This document shows, one piece after another, positions 1 through 9,738 of a stretch of 64,000 bases of DNA. The first letter of the stretch is position 1. The number at the start of each line of letters is the position of its first letter. This DNA comes from Tetragenococcus koreensis (lineage in GTDB: Bacteria > Bacillota > Bacilli > Lactobacillales > Enterococcaceae), in NCBI RefSeq assembly GCF_003795145.1, contig NZ_CP027786.1, positions 2,356,001-2,420,000 on the forward strand, read 5' to 3'. The position numbers and the translations under genes were made by a program. Below the pieces are notes generated by a model. It ran no database searches. It was not told the origin of the DNA and was given only the letters and a program-made list of their open reading frames with translations.

Positions 1-2
1 CC

Positions 3-935
3 CAGCAAATAGAAATAAGCACTGGTAATATCTCACCCTCTAAAGAAAAAACAGAAGATGTGACGTTAAATTTTATTGAACAAATTGGGGAGACTGCGCG
101 TGAAATTGGACAAAAAGAGGACTTGTATGCTTCAGTGATGATCGCACAAGCGACTTTAGAATCGGGCAGTGGACAAAGTCAGCTAAGTCAAGTTCCTTAT
201 TTTAATATTTTTGGTATTAAAGGCCAATATGAAGGTCACGGCGTTTCTTTACCAACACAGGAAAGTGATGGAAAGGGTCAAATGTATACTACTCATGCTA
301 CTTTTTGCCAATATGAAAACTATGAAGCATCATTAAAGGACTACGCCAAATTAATGAAAAACGGCTTATCTTATGATCCAATATTTTATCAAGGAACTTG
401 GAAAACAGAAACGAGGGACTATACAGAGGCAACACGATTTCTGACCGGCCGTTATGCGACAGACCCTCATTACCAGGAAAAACTAGATAATCTAATTGAA
501 ACATATCATTTAACAAAGTATGACGAGGCCAAAAACATTGGAAACGAGGAAAGCGACTATATTCTTCCAACGGATGATGCTATTATTACTTCTACTTATG
601 GCAGGCGTGAGCAAGGATTTCATCGAGGAATTGATTTAGCGGTAAAACAAGGAACAGACATTATAGCGGCAAAAGAAGGACAAGTAACACGCTCGGAGTA
701 TCACCCGTCTTGGGGAAACTATGTGACAATTCTGCATCCAGATGGATTGACAACCTTGTACGCTCATTGTAAACAAAATTTAGCTCAAGCCGGCCAGATA
801 GTCAATCAAGGCGAAACGATTGCATTAGCAGGCAGCACGGGTCACAGTACTGGCTCTCATGTACATTTTGAAATCAATCGTTCGCAAAATTTAGAACAGA
901 ACCAACTGCTTGATCCATTGGAAGTGTTGAAATAA
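3..935 (+). CDS. Bifunctional cell-wall hydrolase (GH73 glucosaminidase + M23 endopeptidase), 5' partial
   Basis: The frame is open to the left edge, so the gene starts before the window; the internal GTG at 60 is probably not the start. Numbering from that GTG, residues 1-150 form a GH73 beta-N-acetylglucosaminidase domain (ATLESGSGQS with candidate catalytic Glu34, then YFNIFGIKG). Residues about 170-290 form an M23/LytM endopeptidase with the zinc ligands of GFHRGIDLA and GSHVHFEI. This pairing cuts both glycan strands and cross-bridges and is typical of conjugation or phage-tail lysins and of autolysins. No C-terminal wall-binding repeats follow. The missing N-terminus may hold a membrane anchor. 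A strong terminator follows directly. Confidence 0.85.
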   Translation, partial: QQIEISTGNISPSKEKTEDVTLNFIEQIGETAREIGQKEDLYASVMIAQATLESGSGQSQLSQVPYFNIFGIKGQYEGHGVSLPTQESDGKGQMYTTHATFCQYENYEASLKDYAKLMKNGLSYDPIFYQGTWKTETRDYTEATRFLTGRYATDPHYQEKLDNLIETYHLTKYDEAKNIGNEESDYILPTDDAIITSTYGRREQGFHRGIDLAVKQGTDIIAAKEGQVTRSEYHPSWGNYVTILHPDGLTTLYAHCKQNLAQAGQIVNQGETIALAGSTGHSTGSHVHFEINRSQNLEQNQLLDPLEVLK

Positions 936-943
936 AAAAACAC

Positions 944-981
944 AAAAAATCAGTTAGGTAATGACATCTAGCTGATTTTTT
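944..981 (+). terminator. Rho-independent terminator of the hydrolase gene
   Basis: A-rich left arm 944-956 (AAAAAATCAGTTAG region) pairs with CTAGCTGATTTTTT at 968-981, one G-U wobble, ending in a T run. The A/T symmetry would let it work in both directions. Confidence 0.8.
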
Positions 982-1582
982 GTACGAAAGTCAAAAAAAT
1001 TTGACTTTTACTGACGTTATTTTTTTCAGTTAAATAAAACAACAGCGTAAAATATTTTCACAAAGAAATTTCAACCATCAATTTTATCAATAAAAAATGT
1101 TATGACGATATTCAAAAGTAGAGTATTTCCCTAAAATAAAGCCTAATACAGATTATTCTGACAATAAAAAACGTTATTGATTGTAATTTACCTATTTATT
1201 AAAATGTGAAAAAATAAAATGAAACAATTACCTTTTGTATTACTGATACCAGGTCATTTGTAAACGTTATTAAATAAAAGATAAAATAGTGTTTTTATCA
1301 AACCTTCGTTTTTTTAATCAATAAATTTCACAAAAAAATTTTTCTAGCATGAATAAATCGCGATGTTGAAAGTCCTTGTCTTACAAGGATTAACGATTGT
1401 AATAAAAAAGAAATCGGAAGGTAAAACCCTATGAAATGAGGATTTGGCCTTTCCGATTTCTATTTTTTTAGAATTTCACGGTATAAATGAAAATAGAAAA
1501 AAGAATCATAAGAAAAGCCGACAAATCGAGCGATTTCCACTATAATAGTAGTAACGACAAAACTAAATAGGAGGCTTTTCTT
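982..1582. other. AT-rich non-coding region
   Basis: No credible gene. The only structured parts are two hairpins at 1364-1469, listed separately. The last 60 bases hold the upstream region of the IS transposase, including GAGG before its ATG. Confidence 0.6.
1364..1469 (+). ncRNA. Candidate small structured RNA ending in a terminator
   Basis: A compact hairpin (AGTCCTTGT/ACAAGGATT with an outer AATCG/CGATT pairing) is followed by a 13-bp stem, 1410-1422 with 1449-1461 (AGAAATCGGAAGG), and a T-rich tail, a canonical terminator. There is no ORF upstream for it to terminate, so it may close a short RNA or be the decayed end of a lost gene. The family is not recognised. Confidence 0.35.
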
Positions 1583-2844
1583 ATGAATTCTGAAACTATT
1601 GTACCATACAATATCAACTTATTTGAAGATTTTGATTGCGGACCGCTTCAAGAGTTTGAAGCTCTATTAAATCAGATCCCTTACCAGCACTTGATCCAGG
1701 AATTAGATGACCGACGTGCGAGCGGACGCGATGATTGGCCGAACGACGCGATGTTTCGCTGCTGGATTGCGATGTTTGTCTTCCATCATCAAGGGCCCAC
1801 GGAGTTAATCAATGAACTTGAGCGGAATCCTTTTTTACGTCATGCTTGTCATCTTGAACCACGCTACAATCGAAAAAACGGCCGCAAAAGTTTAGCTCCT
1901 AGTCCTTCAGCTTTCACACGATTTCAAAGGCGACTGATCGATGTTCAAGACCTGCTCGACGCCCTATTTGCCCATATGACCGAGGAGCTACAAGAAGCGC
2001 TCTCCGACCTCGGCGAAAGCTTAGCTTTGGATGGCAAAATTATTGAAGCCTATGCCCAAAGACCGCCAAAAAAGAAAAAATGCGAGGGCGCCGAGATCAC
2101 GATGCCAATTATACCCAAAAGTCTTATACCTCTACGACAAAAGAAGGGAAAATCCAAACAAAATCCGCTTGGTTTTATGGTTATCGCGTGCATCTAATCG
2201 CCGATGCCAGATATGAGTTGCCCCTTTTATTTCGAGTAACACCCGCGGCGAATGGGGAAAAAACGGTGGCTAAGGAAATGGTGGCCCAAATGCCTTCCTG
2301 GCTGGCGGAACGTTGCGACCATTTATCCGCAGATAAAGGCTATGACGGAGGAAAATTACGCGAGATCATTGAAGATCGAGGGATGAAGCCGATCATCGAT
2401 ATCGTAAATCATTGGCAAGGAGAAAGCACCCGACAATATCAAGATACCGACTTCGTTTATACTTATAAAGGTGAAGTTTATTATGTGAGCCATCGAGGAA
2501 AGCTTATCCGAGCGCAATACAAGGGGTATCATGCCGCTTCGGACACCCTTCGTTATGAAACGCATCCGAAAAATGGGGCGGGGATTCATCGGGTTTCGAT
2601 TCCACGCGCCGAAGATCCACGGGTCTTTAACTTGATCGGGCGGGATTCGAAAAAATTTCAACGTTATTATAACGAGCGCTCCGCCGTGGAACGGGTTAAC
2701 GGCCGGATCGACCGCGATTATCTCTTTGAAGATCATCGGATACGGGGCTTAGCGAAAATGAAATTGCATGTGACCACCACATTTTGCTTGATGTTAGCGA
2801 AGAAAAAACGCGCCTTAGCCCAAGAAAAACGACCCGCGGCGTAA
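1583..2844 (+). CDS. IS1182/IS5-type DDE transposase, two frames joined at an A-AAA-AAG heptamer
   Basis: The first frame (1583-2197) carries the N-terminal domain and first catalytic Asp (SLALDGKIIEAYA). The second (2080-2844) carries the second Asp (LSADKGYDGGKLREI) and the Glu (YNERSAVERVNGR). The frames join where A-AAA-AAG lies at 2068-2074 in the zero frame; a -1 slip gives one continuous protein of about 420 residues, close to family length. This is either programmed -1 frameshifting, known in several IS families, or a one-base indel in an A run. The ribosome site is GGAGG before the ATG. Codon use is more GC-rich than in the neighbours, consistent with recent arrival. Element ends were not found with confidence. 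Confidence 0.8.
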
Positions 2845-3160
2845 CTCTCGCCATCATAAAAAAACACGGTGTATTTTTACCCGTGTCTTTCGTGCGCTCT
2901 TTTTTAAAGAAAGACTGTTCAAGAAAAAAAGAAAACGTTTATTTTTCCTTATTAAAATGGGAAAAAACGTGGATTTTCTTCTTTTTATTTCTTTTTTTAT
3001 CTTTTTTACGAAAAAAATGAAGCAGCGCAAAAGATTCTAGCATAAATACCCCTTTTTATTTTTAAGGAATTTATGTATACTAGGTATGTTTATAGGGTTA
3101 CTTACTTTTTATAATATAAGCAAGTTTATGTTTTGTGATAAAAGGGGTGTTTATTAATTA
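2845..3160. other. IS downstream region and promoter region of the capsule operon
   Basis: A small hairpin (ACACGG/CCGTGT, about 2864-2887) follows the transposase. The next 150 bases are a low-complexity A/T tract in which no inverted repeat could be assigned. A possible promoter precedes the capsule genes: TATAAT at 3110-3115, with only a weak -35 (TGTTTA, 3087-3092, 17-bp spacer). Confidence 0.45.
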
Positions 3161-4021
3161 ATGGAGAAGCCATTTTTAAAACATGCCAGTGTGCTGATAG
3201 CAGCGGTTCTTGCACTGGGGATTTGTGTAGGTGGTTACTATGTATCAAACCAAAAGCAATATCAACAACGAGTAGCTTATGCGAATGCAGCACAATCAAA
3301 TGAAAAAGCAGTACTAAATGACTTAGAAAAACAAGTCAATGAGCTTTATACAGATGATGAAAAAGAGCTTCTCAAAGCAGAAACAACGTCAGCTGAAGTA
3401 GACAAATTAAGAACAGATCTTGATCGGGTGAAAGTGACAGCAGAAGATTTTCAAATTAAAGAAGAATCCTTGCCTGCGGATATGCAAGACTTAGCAAAAG
3501 AAAAGGAAGTTGTTGCTGATAGTTTGGCAGATGTCACAGATAAGCTTCAGGTACAAAATGAAGTTGATTCACTTTTTACCGAAGAAGTTCCGAGTTGGCA
3601 AAAGTTTGAAGATTCTGCGGTGGTAAAAGATGATCTTAAAAATGAAGAGGTCAGTGATATTACCGAAGAGCTTGGCTTTTTTGCGGAAGACCAATGGATG
3701 GATATCGTCCAATCCTACTTATCAAGTGCATCAGATCAAGTACAAGCAATAAATGAAATCCAAGAAAAGCTGGCAACCTATAAAGAAGAAGAGTTCAGCT
3801 ATGATCAGTATGCAACATTATCTGAACAAATCGAGCAAGTCCGCAACCAAAAGCAACATGATAAATTTGAAGAAGCAGCGGATGAACTAGGCGAACGATT
3901 CGGTGTTTCGACTGAAGGCGCTGCGGCCGAAAGCGCAGAGGCAAACGTAAATGTTGAAGATGAAACGATTTATGTTGAACAAGGTGTACCAACAGAACCA
4001 GAAGATACTGAAGCGTATTAA
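3161..4021 (+). CDS. Exported or anchored coiled-coil protein of unknown function, first gene of the capsule locus
   Basis: 286 residues. A basic N-terminus and one hydrophobic segment (about residues 9-27, ASVLIAAVLALGICVGGYYV) form an uncleaved signal anchor or signal peptide. The rest is highly charged, Glu/Lys/Gln-rich and predicted helical with heptad-like spacing, ending in an acidic tail (TEPEDTEAY). No LPXTG or enzymatic motif is seen. The stop is 33 bases before the LCP start, so the two are probably cotranscribed. A surface protein that organises or tethers the polysaccharide machinery is a guess; I do not recognise the family. Confidence 0.65.
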   Translation: MEKPFLKHASVLIAAVLALGICVGGYYVSNQKQYQQRVAYANAAQSNEKAVLNDLEKQVNELYTDDEKELLKAETTSAEVDKLRTDLDRVKVTAEDFQIKEESLPADMQDLAKEKEVVADSLADVTDKLQVQNEVDSLFTEEVPSWQKFEDSAVVKDDLKNEEVSDITEELGFFAEDQWMDIVQSYLSSASDQVQAINEIQEKLATYKEEEFSYDQYATLSEQIEQVRNQKQHDKFEEAADELGERFGVSTEGAAAESAEANVNVEDETIYVEQGVPTEPEDTEAY

Positions 4022-4053
4022 TTCATTGCTTCACTTAAATGGAGGAAAATGAT

Positions 4054-4983
4054 ATGGCAAGAAGAAGCCACAAGAAAACAAGTCGTGGAAAAAAAGTTTT
4101 CCGCGCGTTATTAATCGTTGTACTTATTTTAGTCTTAGCAATTGTTGGAGTAGCTGTCAAAGTATATTTAGATGTGTCTGGTTCTGTGGGCAATACTTAT
4201 GAAAATGTTGATCGTGATAATTCGCGTAATATCGATTTTAGTGATGAAGATCCCTTTAGTATCTTGTTACTAGGAATTGATAGTGGTGATTTAGGACGAG
4301 AGGAACAAGGCCGTTCGGATACTTTAATGGTCGCAACAGTGAATCCGCAAGAAAATAAATCCACTTTAGTGAGTATTCCGCGGGATACTTATGTAGATAT
4401 TGTGGGCGAAGATAAGCAAGATAAAATCAACCATGCTTATGCTTTTGGTGGAACTTCCATGGCAATGGATACGGCCAGTGAGTTCTTGGATATTCCAATT
4501 GACCACTATGTTTCGATTAACATGAAAGGTATTAAAGAATTAGTTGACGCTGTGGGTGGCGTGGATGTAAATAATGATTTGGAATTTACCTTTGATGACT
4601 ATAATTATGAATTCGGTAAAATTCATTTAAATGGCGATCAAGCCTTGGGCTATTTACGGATGCGTCACGATGATCCAGAAGGAGATTATGGTCGTCAAGG
4701 ACGGCAACGGGCTGTGGTGGAAGCCGTGGTAGATAAAGCTTTGTCCCTTTCAGGAGCAACTCAATATCGCAGTATTTTGGATGCTTTAGAGGGCAACATG
4801 AAAACTGATTTAAGCTTTTCAAATATGCGTACGATTGCTCTTGATTATCGCAATGCCTTTTCAAATATAGACCAATTGCAACTACAAGGAGAAGGCTTCA
4901 TGCAAGATGGCGTTTCTTACCAACGGGTAGATGAAAACGAATTGCAAGAGGTTCAAGAGGCTTTACAAGACCAATTACAGTAA
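4054..4983 (+). CDS. LytR-CpsA-Psr (LCP) family phosphotransferase
   Basis: LCP enzymes move undecaprenyl-linked polymers onto peptidoglycan outside the membrane. The basic N-terminus and one transmembrane segment (about residues 17-42) are followed by the LCP core: ILLLGIDSG, GRSDTLMVATV, the SIPRDTYVDI Arg/Asp cluster, KINHAYAFGG, VDAVGGVDV and LRMRHDDPEGDYGRQGRQR. The ATG at 4054 is chosen because GGAGG at 4041 sits 8 bases before it; the ATG at 4039 overlaps that site. The place ahead of cpsC/D/B suggests it attaches this capsule to the wall. Confidence 0.9.
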   Translation: MARRSHKKTSRGKKVFRALLIVVLILVLAIVGVAVKVYLDVSGSVGNTYENVDRDNSRNIDFSDEDPFSILLLGIDSGDLGREEQGRSDTLMVATVNPQENKSTLVSIPRDTYVDIVGEDKQDKINHAYAFGGTSMAMDTASEFLDIPIDHYVSINMKGIKELVDAVGGVDVNNDLEFTFDDYNYEFGKIHLNGDQALGYLRMRHDDPEGDYGRQGRQRAVVEAVVDKALSLSGATQYRSILDALEGNMKTDLSFSNMRTIALDYRNAFSNIDQLQLQGEGFMQDGVSYQRVDENELQEVQEALQDQLQ

Positions 4984-5007
4984 TACCAAATAGAAAGTGG
5001 AGAAAAA

Positions 5008-5799
5008 ATGGAAGAGACGATTAGTTTAAGAGAAATATTTGATATATTAAAACAACGCTACGCAATGATTTTAACCAGCATGTTTGCTGGACTTGCTTTA
5101 GCTGCGATCGTAACTTTTTTCATTATGACACCGCAGTACAGCTCCCGGGCGCAGATGATTGTGGCACTACCACAGGATGAGGGCACGGATGAAAACCTAA
5201 ATACCGTGAATTACAATTTACAGATGCTAAACACTTATAAGGATATTATTGAAGAAGGCGATGCATTGGCAAGCACTGTTCAAGACCGCCTTGCTTCTGA
5301 GTATGATTTAGAGATGACCATCCGCGAAATTAAAGACAGCATGGAAGTCGAACAATCCGAAGAATCGCAAATGTTCTCGATTGTGGCAACTGGAGAAACG
5401 GCAGCAGACGCCGAACATATCGCAAATACAGCAGCGGAAGTTTTTCAAGACACCGTTCAAGACGTGTTAACCAACGTTGATAAAATTACGATCGTCTCTC
5501 GGGCAACAGCAAGTAATCGTCCAGTGTCGCCGAATAATACTTTGAACCTAGCTATTGGGCTTATTTTAGGACTTTTGGTGGGGATTGCCCTAGCTTTCTT
5601 AAGAGAAGTTTTAGACCGAACGGTGAAAGACAGCCGTTATGTTACCGATACTTTGGGTCTAACTGTTTTAGGGAATGTACCGAAAATGAGCCAAAAAGAA
5701 ATCGAAGCGACAACACAAAAACTACGCGACACGCAGCGGTCAGATGATCAGGATAATAACACAAGTAGCGGCGGACGTCGTAGTCGCACTCGCGTATAG
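5008..5799 (+). CDS. cpsC: Wzz/CpsC-type chain-length regulator and kinase modulator
   Basis: A membrane protein of 263 residues with two transmembrane segments (about 18-38 and 175-195) flanking an extracytoplasmic helical domain. The second is followed by the FLREVLDRTVKDSRYV stretch typical of Wzz proteins. In Firmicutes this subunit activates the separate cytoplasmic tyrosine kinase CpsD, encoded next. The C-terminal tail is Arg/Ser-rich. It sets polymer length and links synthesis to kinase state. The ribosome site is GTGGAG. Confidence 0.9.
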   Translation: MEETISLREIFDILKQRYAMILTSMFAGLALAAIVTFFIMTPQYSSRAQMIVALPQDEGTDENLNTVNYNLQMLNTYKDIIEEGDALASTVQDRLASEYDLEMTIREIKDSMEVEQSEESQMFSIVATGETAADAEHIANTAAEVFQDTVQDVLTNVDKITIVSRATASNRPVSPNNTLNLAIGLILGLLVGIALAFLREVLDRTVKDSRYVTDTLGLTVLGNVPKMSQKEIEATTQKLRDTQRSDDQDNNTSSGGRRSRTRV

Positions 5800-5811
5800 G
5801 AGGGGAAATTG

Positions 5812-6510
5812 ATGATAAAAAAAGAACGAAAAACAACGCAGTCTAGTCCAGTTAGCCTAGTTTCTTTAATTGATCCTTCTTCTCCTGTAGCAGAACAATA
5901 CCGTACAATTCGGACAAATATTCAATTTGCTTCCTCGGCGGATCAGCGAGTAAAAACGTTAGTGGTCACTTCTTCTGGTCCTAGCGAAGGGAAGTCATTA
6001 ACTTCTGCGAATTTAGCGGTGGTATTTGCACAAGCTGGGCAAAAGGTACTGTTAGTAGATGCAGATATGCGTAAACCGACGATTCATAAAACCTTTCAAT
6101 TAAGTAATGAAGCTGGTTTAAGTACGGTGTTAAGTACTGGAGTAAGTCCAGAAGAAATGGCACAAAAAACCACAGTGGAGAATTTTTCTATATTAACTAG
6201 CGGGCCTAAGCCACCGAATCCTTCAGAGTTATTAGGATCTGCTAAGATGACACAAATCATGGAAGAAGCGCGTAATCTATTTGATATCGTCATTTTTGAT
6301 ATGCCGCCGGTGGTTACTGTGACTGATGCGCAAATTATGTCTTCTAAAGCAGACGGTACCTTACTGGTCGTACGAGAAAACTGGACGCGCAAGGATGCAT
6401 TAAACAAAGCGAAAGAACTATTAGCTTTAGTCAAAGCTCGTGTGCTCGGCGTCATTTATAATGGCAGCGAGCAAGATAAAGACAAAGCTTACTATTATTA
6501 TTCCGATTAG
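5812..6510 (+). CDS. cpsD: CpsD-type bacterial tyrosine kinase
   Basis: BY-kinase with Walker A (SSGPSEGKSLTSANLA, near residue 62), Walker A' (KVLLVDADMRKP) and Walker B (FDIVIFDMPP), ending in the autophosphorylated tyrosine cluster AYYYYSD. It forms the cytoplasmic partner of CpsC; its phosphorylation cycle is opposed by the PHP phosphatase downstream. The ATG at 5812 follows AGGAGGGG; a TTG at 5809 is also possible. Confidence 0.92.
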   Translation: MIKKERKTTQSSPVSLVSLIDPSSPVAEQYRTIRTNIQFASSADQRVKTLVVTSSGPSEGKSLTSANLAVVFAQAGQKVLLVDADMRKPTIHKTFQLSNEAGLSTVLSTGVSPEEMAQKTTVENFSILTSGPKPPNPSELLGSAKMTQIMEEARNLFDIVIFDMPPVVTVTDAQIMSSKADGTLLVVRENWTRKDALNKAKELLALVKARVLGVIYNGSEQDKDKAYYYYSD

Positions 6511-6525
6511 AGGAGGATGTTTGTG

Positions 6526-7278
6526 ATGATCGATCTACATTGTCATATCCTTCCAGGCATCGATGATGGCGCGGATAGTATGGGAACAAGTCTAGCGATG
6601 GCTAAAGAAGCTGTATCACAAGGGATTACACATATCCTATGCACGCCCCATCATAATAATGGACGTTACGAAAACTCAAAAGCGACGGTGGTTCAAGCCG
6701 TCGCTTTGTTGCAGGCAGAATTAGACAAAGAGCAGATTGCATTAACCTTATTCGAAGGACAAGAGGTTCGTATTTCAGGAGAGTTATTGCAAGAAATCAA
6801 TAACGATCAGATCCTTTTTACTGATTTAGGAGATACTTACTTATTAATCGAGCTTCCTACGATGGATATCCCAGCTTACACCGAAGAGCTGTTTTTCGAA
6901 TTAAGAACAAAGGGAAAAGTACCGGTGATTGTTCATCCGGAACGTAACGCTAAATTTAGGGAAGATCCCAATCGCTTGCTTCCTTATTTGGAGATGGGCT
7001 GTTTAGCCCAGTTGACTGCGCCAAGTTTGGTAGGAACATTTGGGAAATCCATTCAAAAGACTGCTCAAGAGATGGTAGAACATAACTTAGTACAAATGAT
7101 GGCTTCTGATGCGCACGGCGTTCATAAACGCAAGTTTCATCTAAAAGAAGCTTATGAGTTAATGGGAAAGGAAAAAGCAGAATTAATGCAACAAGTAGCC
7201 AAAGATTTGGTCAACGGGGATCAGGTGAGTTATCCGTCCCCGGAAAAAGTGAAAAAGAGAAAGTTTGGTTTGTTTTAA
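6526..7278 (+). CDS. cpsB: CpsB/YwqE-type PHP phosphotyrosine phosphatase
   Basis: A manganese-dependent phosphatase of the PHP fold that dephosphorylates the CpsD tyrosine tail. The metal-binding pattern is plain: DLHCHILPGIDDG at the N-terminus, CTPHHNN, VIVHPERN and MASDAHG near the C-terminus. The ATG at 6526 has AGGAGG 9 bases upstream; the ATG at 6517 overlaps that site. Here the order is C-D-B, as in enterococci and bacilli, rather than the streptococcal B-C-D. Confidence 0.92.
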   Translation: MIDLHCHILPGIDDGADSMGTSLAMAKEAVSQGITHILCTPHHNNGRYENSKATVVQAVALLQAELDKEQIALTLFEGQEVRISGELLQEINNDQILFTDLGDTYLLIELPTMDIPAYTEELFFELRTKGKVPVIVHPERNAKFREDPNRLLPYLEMGCLAQLTAPSLVGTFGKSIQKTAQEMVEHNLVQMMASDAHGVHKRKFHLKEAYELMGKEKAELMQQVAKDLVNGDQVSYPSPEKVKKRKFGLF

Positions 7279-7290
7279 GGAGATGTTGGT

Positions 7291-9110
7291 GTGTTTGCCT
7301 TAACACGGAAAAGGAAAATTGCGGTTTTAATTGGGGTTGATTTAGCGCTTATTGTCTTTGCGACAATCGCAGGGTATTACTTTTTAAATCCATTTATTTT
7401 GATCCCTGCTTCTTTTATTGGACGTTTATTAATTTCCAGTATGGTGCTGTATTTAATTTTTGGTTGGGCCTTTCGAGTGTTTACTCGAATTAATCGCTAT
7501 ACGAATTTAAGAGAAATCATAGCGATCCTTTTAGCAACCACTTGTACCGCTATTGGGAATGCCATTTATTTGATAAGTTTTAGTGAGGCTTTCAGCAAAC
7601 GGCTTATTTTATTTACCTACATATTATCGGCTTTTTTCATTATTTGAGCCGTTTAGCGTGGCGTTTATTTGTCGAACGAAGAAATATGCGCCCCGCAGAT
7701 AAAGACCAGCCCGTTAAACAAACGTTGATTATTGGCGCAGGTGAAGGCGGACGAGTCCTATATAATTCCTTTTTAGGCTCTAAAACAGCTACAGACATTC
7801 ACGTGGTAGGCTTTGTCGATGATGACCCCAATAAACAAAATGTGTATTTATCAAATGTAAAAGTGTTGGGGAAAATCAAAGATCTGCCGCAGTTAATACA
7901 AAAATATAATATTGATATGGTGACAATCGCCATGCCTTCTTTACCCAGAAAAAAACTGCGCGAGATTTTTGACTTATTGGAAAATAACCAAGTAACGGTG
8001 AATACCATGCCGTCAATGGAAGAGTTGGCTGCGGGAAAAATTAACATTTCCAAGTTAAAAGAAATCGATGTGGTTGATCTATTAGGTCGGGATGAAGCTG
8101 AATTAGATGTGGATTCGATTAAAGATCAAATTACTGGTAAAACGATTTTGGTCACAGGAGCGGGCGGTTCGATTGGCTCTGAGATTACGCGACAAGTGAT
8201 TAAATTTAACCCACGTCAATTGGTCTTGTTGGGTCATGGAGAAAATTCGATTTATCTCATTCATCGAGAACTGAATAGTCGATATAAAAACCAAACGACC
8301 GAGATTGTTCCTATTATTGCCGATGTGCAAAATCGTGAAAAAATCTTTGAAGTTATGAAGAAATATCAACCAGAAATTGTCTACCATGCCGCAGCTCATA
8401 AGCATGTTCCTCTAATGGAATTTAACCCAAAAGAAGCGGTAAAAAATAACATTTATGGGACGAAAAATGTAGCAGAAGCAGCGAAAGCTAACGCAGTCGA
8501 ACACTTTGTCATGGTTTCTACCGATAAAGCCAACAATCCACCGAATGTTATGGGGGCAACGAAACGTATTGCAGAAATGATCGTGACAGGGATGAATGAA
8601 GAGGGTACGACGATGTTTTCCGCCGTACGTTTTGGCAATGTCCTAGGCTCACGCGGCAGTGTCATTCCGCTTTTCCGTGAACAGTTAGCCAATGGCGGTC
8701 CACTTACGGTGACCGATTTTCGTATGACCCGCTATTTCATGACGATTCCAGAGGCGAGCCGCTTAGTGATTCAATCGGGAGCCTTAGCCAAAGGTGGGGA
8801 GGTCTTTGTTCTTGATATGCACGAACCCGTGAAAATTGTCGATCTTGCAAAAAATATGGTTCGCCTTAGTGGGTACTCTGAAGATGACATAGAAATCGTA
8901 GAGACAGGCATACGTCCTGGAGAAAAATTGTATGAAGAGTTGTTGTTAGATAAAGAGCGCAGCGAAGAACAAGTGCACGATCAGATCTTTGTGGGCAATG
9001 TTAATGGCTATTCCTTAGATAAAGTCTTAGATTTTGTTAGTCATTTACCAGAAGATGATGAACAACTAGCATACGAAGTGGTCGGTTTTGCCAATAGTTC
9101 AAACAAGTAG
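7291..9110 (+). pseudogene. CapD/PglF-type UDP-GlcNAc 4,6-dehydratase, split by a frameshift
   Basis: The N-terminal frame (7291-7647) holds four hydrophobic segments; the second (open through 7644-9110) holds a nucleotide-binding region (IIGAGEGGRVL) and the dehydratase domain (TGAGGSIGSEI, AAAHKHVPLME, STDKANNPPNVMGATKR, FGNVLGSRGSV). Together they give about 606 residues, the normal size of membrane-bound CapD proteins. The break lies at T-TTT-TTC (7632-7638); a -1 shift there restores ...FHYLSRLAWR without loss. It is probably a one-base indel in a T run or a sequencing error, though slippage could make some full-length enzyme. The product, UDP-4-keto-6-deoxy-GlcNAc, would feed the primer sugar. 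Confidence 0.85.
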
Positions 9111-9123
9111 AGGAGGAAAATGA

Positions 9124-9738
9124 ATGTATCAAAAATATATAAAAAGAATCATTGATTTTATCCTTGCCCTACTTGGCGTTATCGTACTCTCACCTATTTT
9201 GTTACTCATTTGTCTTGCGATCAAAATAGATTCTAAAGGTCCTATTATTTTTAAACAAAAGCGTGTAGGCAAAGAAAAAGTTCATTTTAATATTTATAAA
9301 TTCCGCACAATGAAAAATGATACACCTAAAGAAATACCAACGCACTTATTAAATAAACCAGATGCATTTATCACTAAAGTGGGCAAATTCTTGCGAAAAA
9401 CCAGTTTAGATGAACTCCCTCAATTATTTAATATTTTAAAAGGCGATATGTCCGTCATTGGTCCTCGCCCTGCGCTTTGGAACCAATACGATTTGATTGC
9501 AGAAAGAGATAAATATAGAGTAAATGAGGCTCAACCTGGGCTAACAGGACTAGCACAAATTAGCGGCCGCGATGAATTAGAGATACCTGTAAAAGCACAA
9601 TTAGATGGAAAGTACACTGAAAATGTCAGCTTTATGATGGATCTTAAATGTTTTGTAGGTACGCTACTTTCGATTGTGAAAAGCGATGGCGTAGTAGAAG
9701 GCGGAACGGGCACAAAGAAAAAGGCTGATGATGAATGA
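9124..9738 (+). CDS. PglC/EpsL-type undecaprenyl-phosphate sugar-1-phosphate transferase
   Basis: The initiating transferase, which moves a sugar-1-phosphate from a UDP-sugar to undecaprenyl phosphate. At 204 residues it is the short monotopic form: one N-terminal hydrophobic re-entrant helix (residues 8-33) then KFRTM, the Asp-Glu dyad in TSLDELPQLFN, and MSVIGPRP. The order 4,6-dehydratase, small transferase, reductase suggests the primer is a 6-deoxy-HexNAc such as QuiNAc or FucNAc (inference). Its stop overlaps the next start as ATGA. Confidence 0.9.
   Translation: MYQKYIKRIIDFILALLGVIVLSPILLLICLAIKIDSKGPIIFKQKRVGKEKVHFNIYKFRTMKNDTPKEIPTHLLNKPDAFITKVGKFLRKTSLDELPQLFNILKGDMSVIGPRPALWNQYDLIAERDKYRVNEAQPGLTGLAQISGRDELEIPVKAQLDGKYTENVSFMMDLKCFVGTLLSIVKSDGVVEGGTGTKKKADDE

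Noticed and set aside
2784-3020. 78-residue frame after the transposase
   Set aside because: Made of low-complexity A/T tracts at the end of the IS and overlapping the transposase 3' end; no ribosome site.
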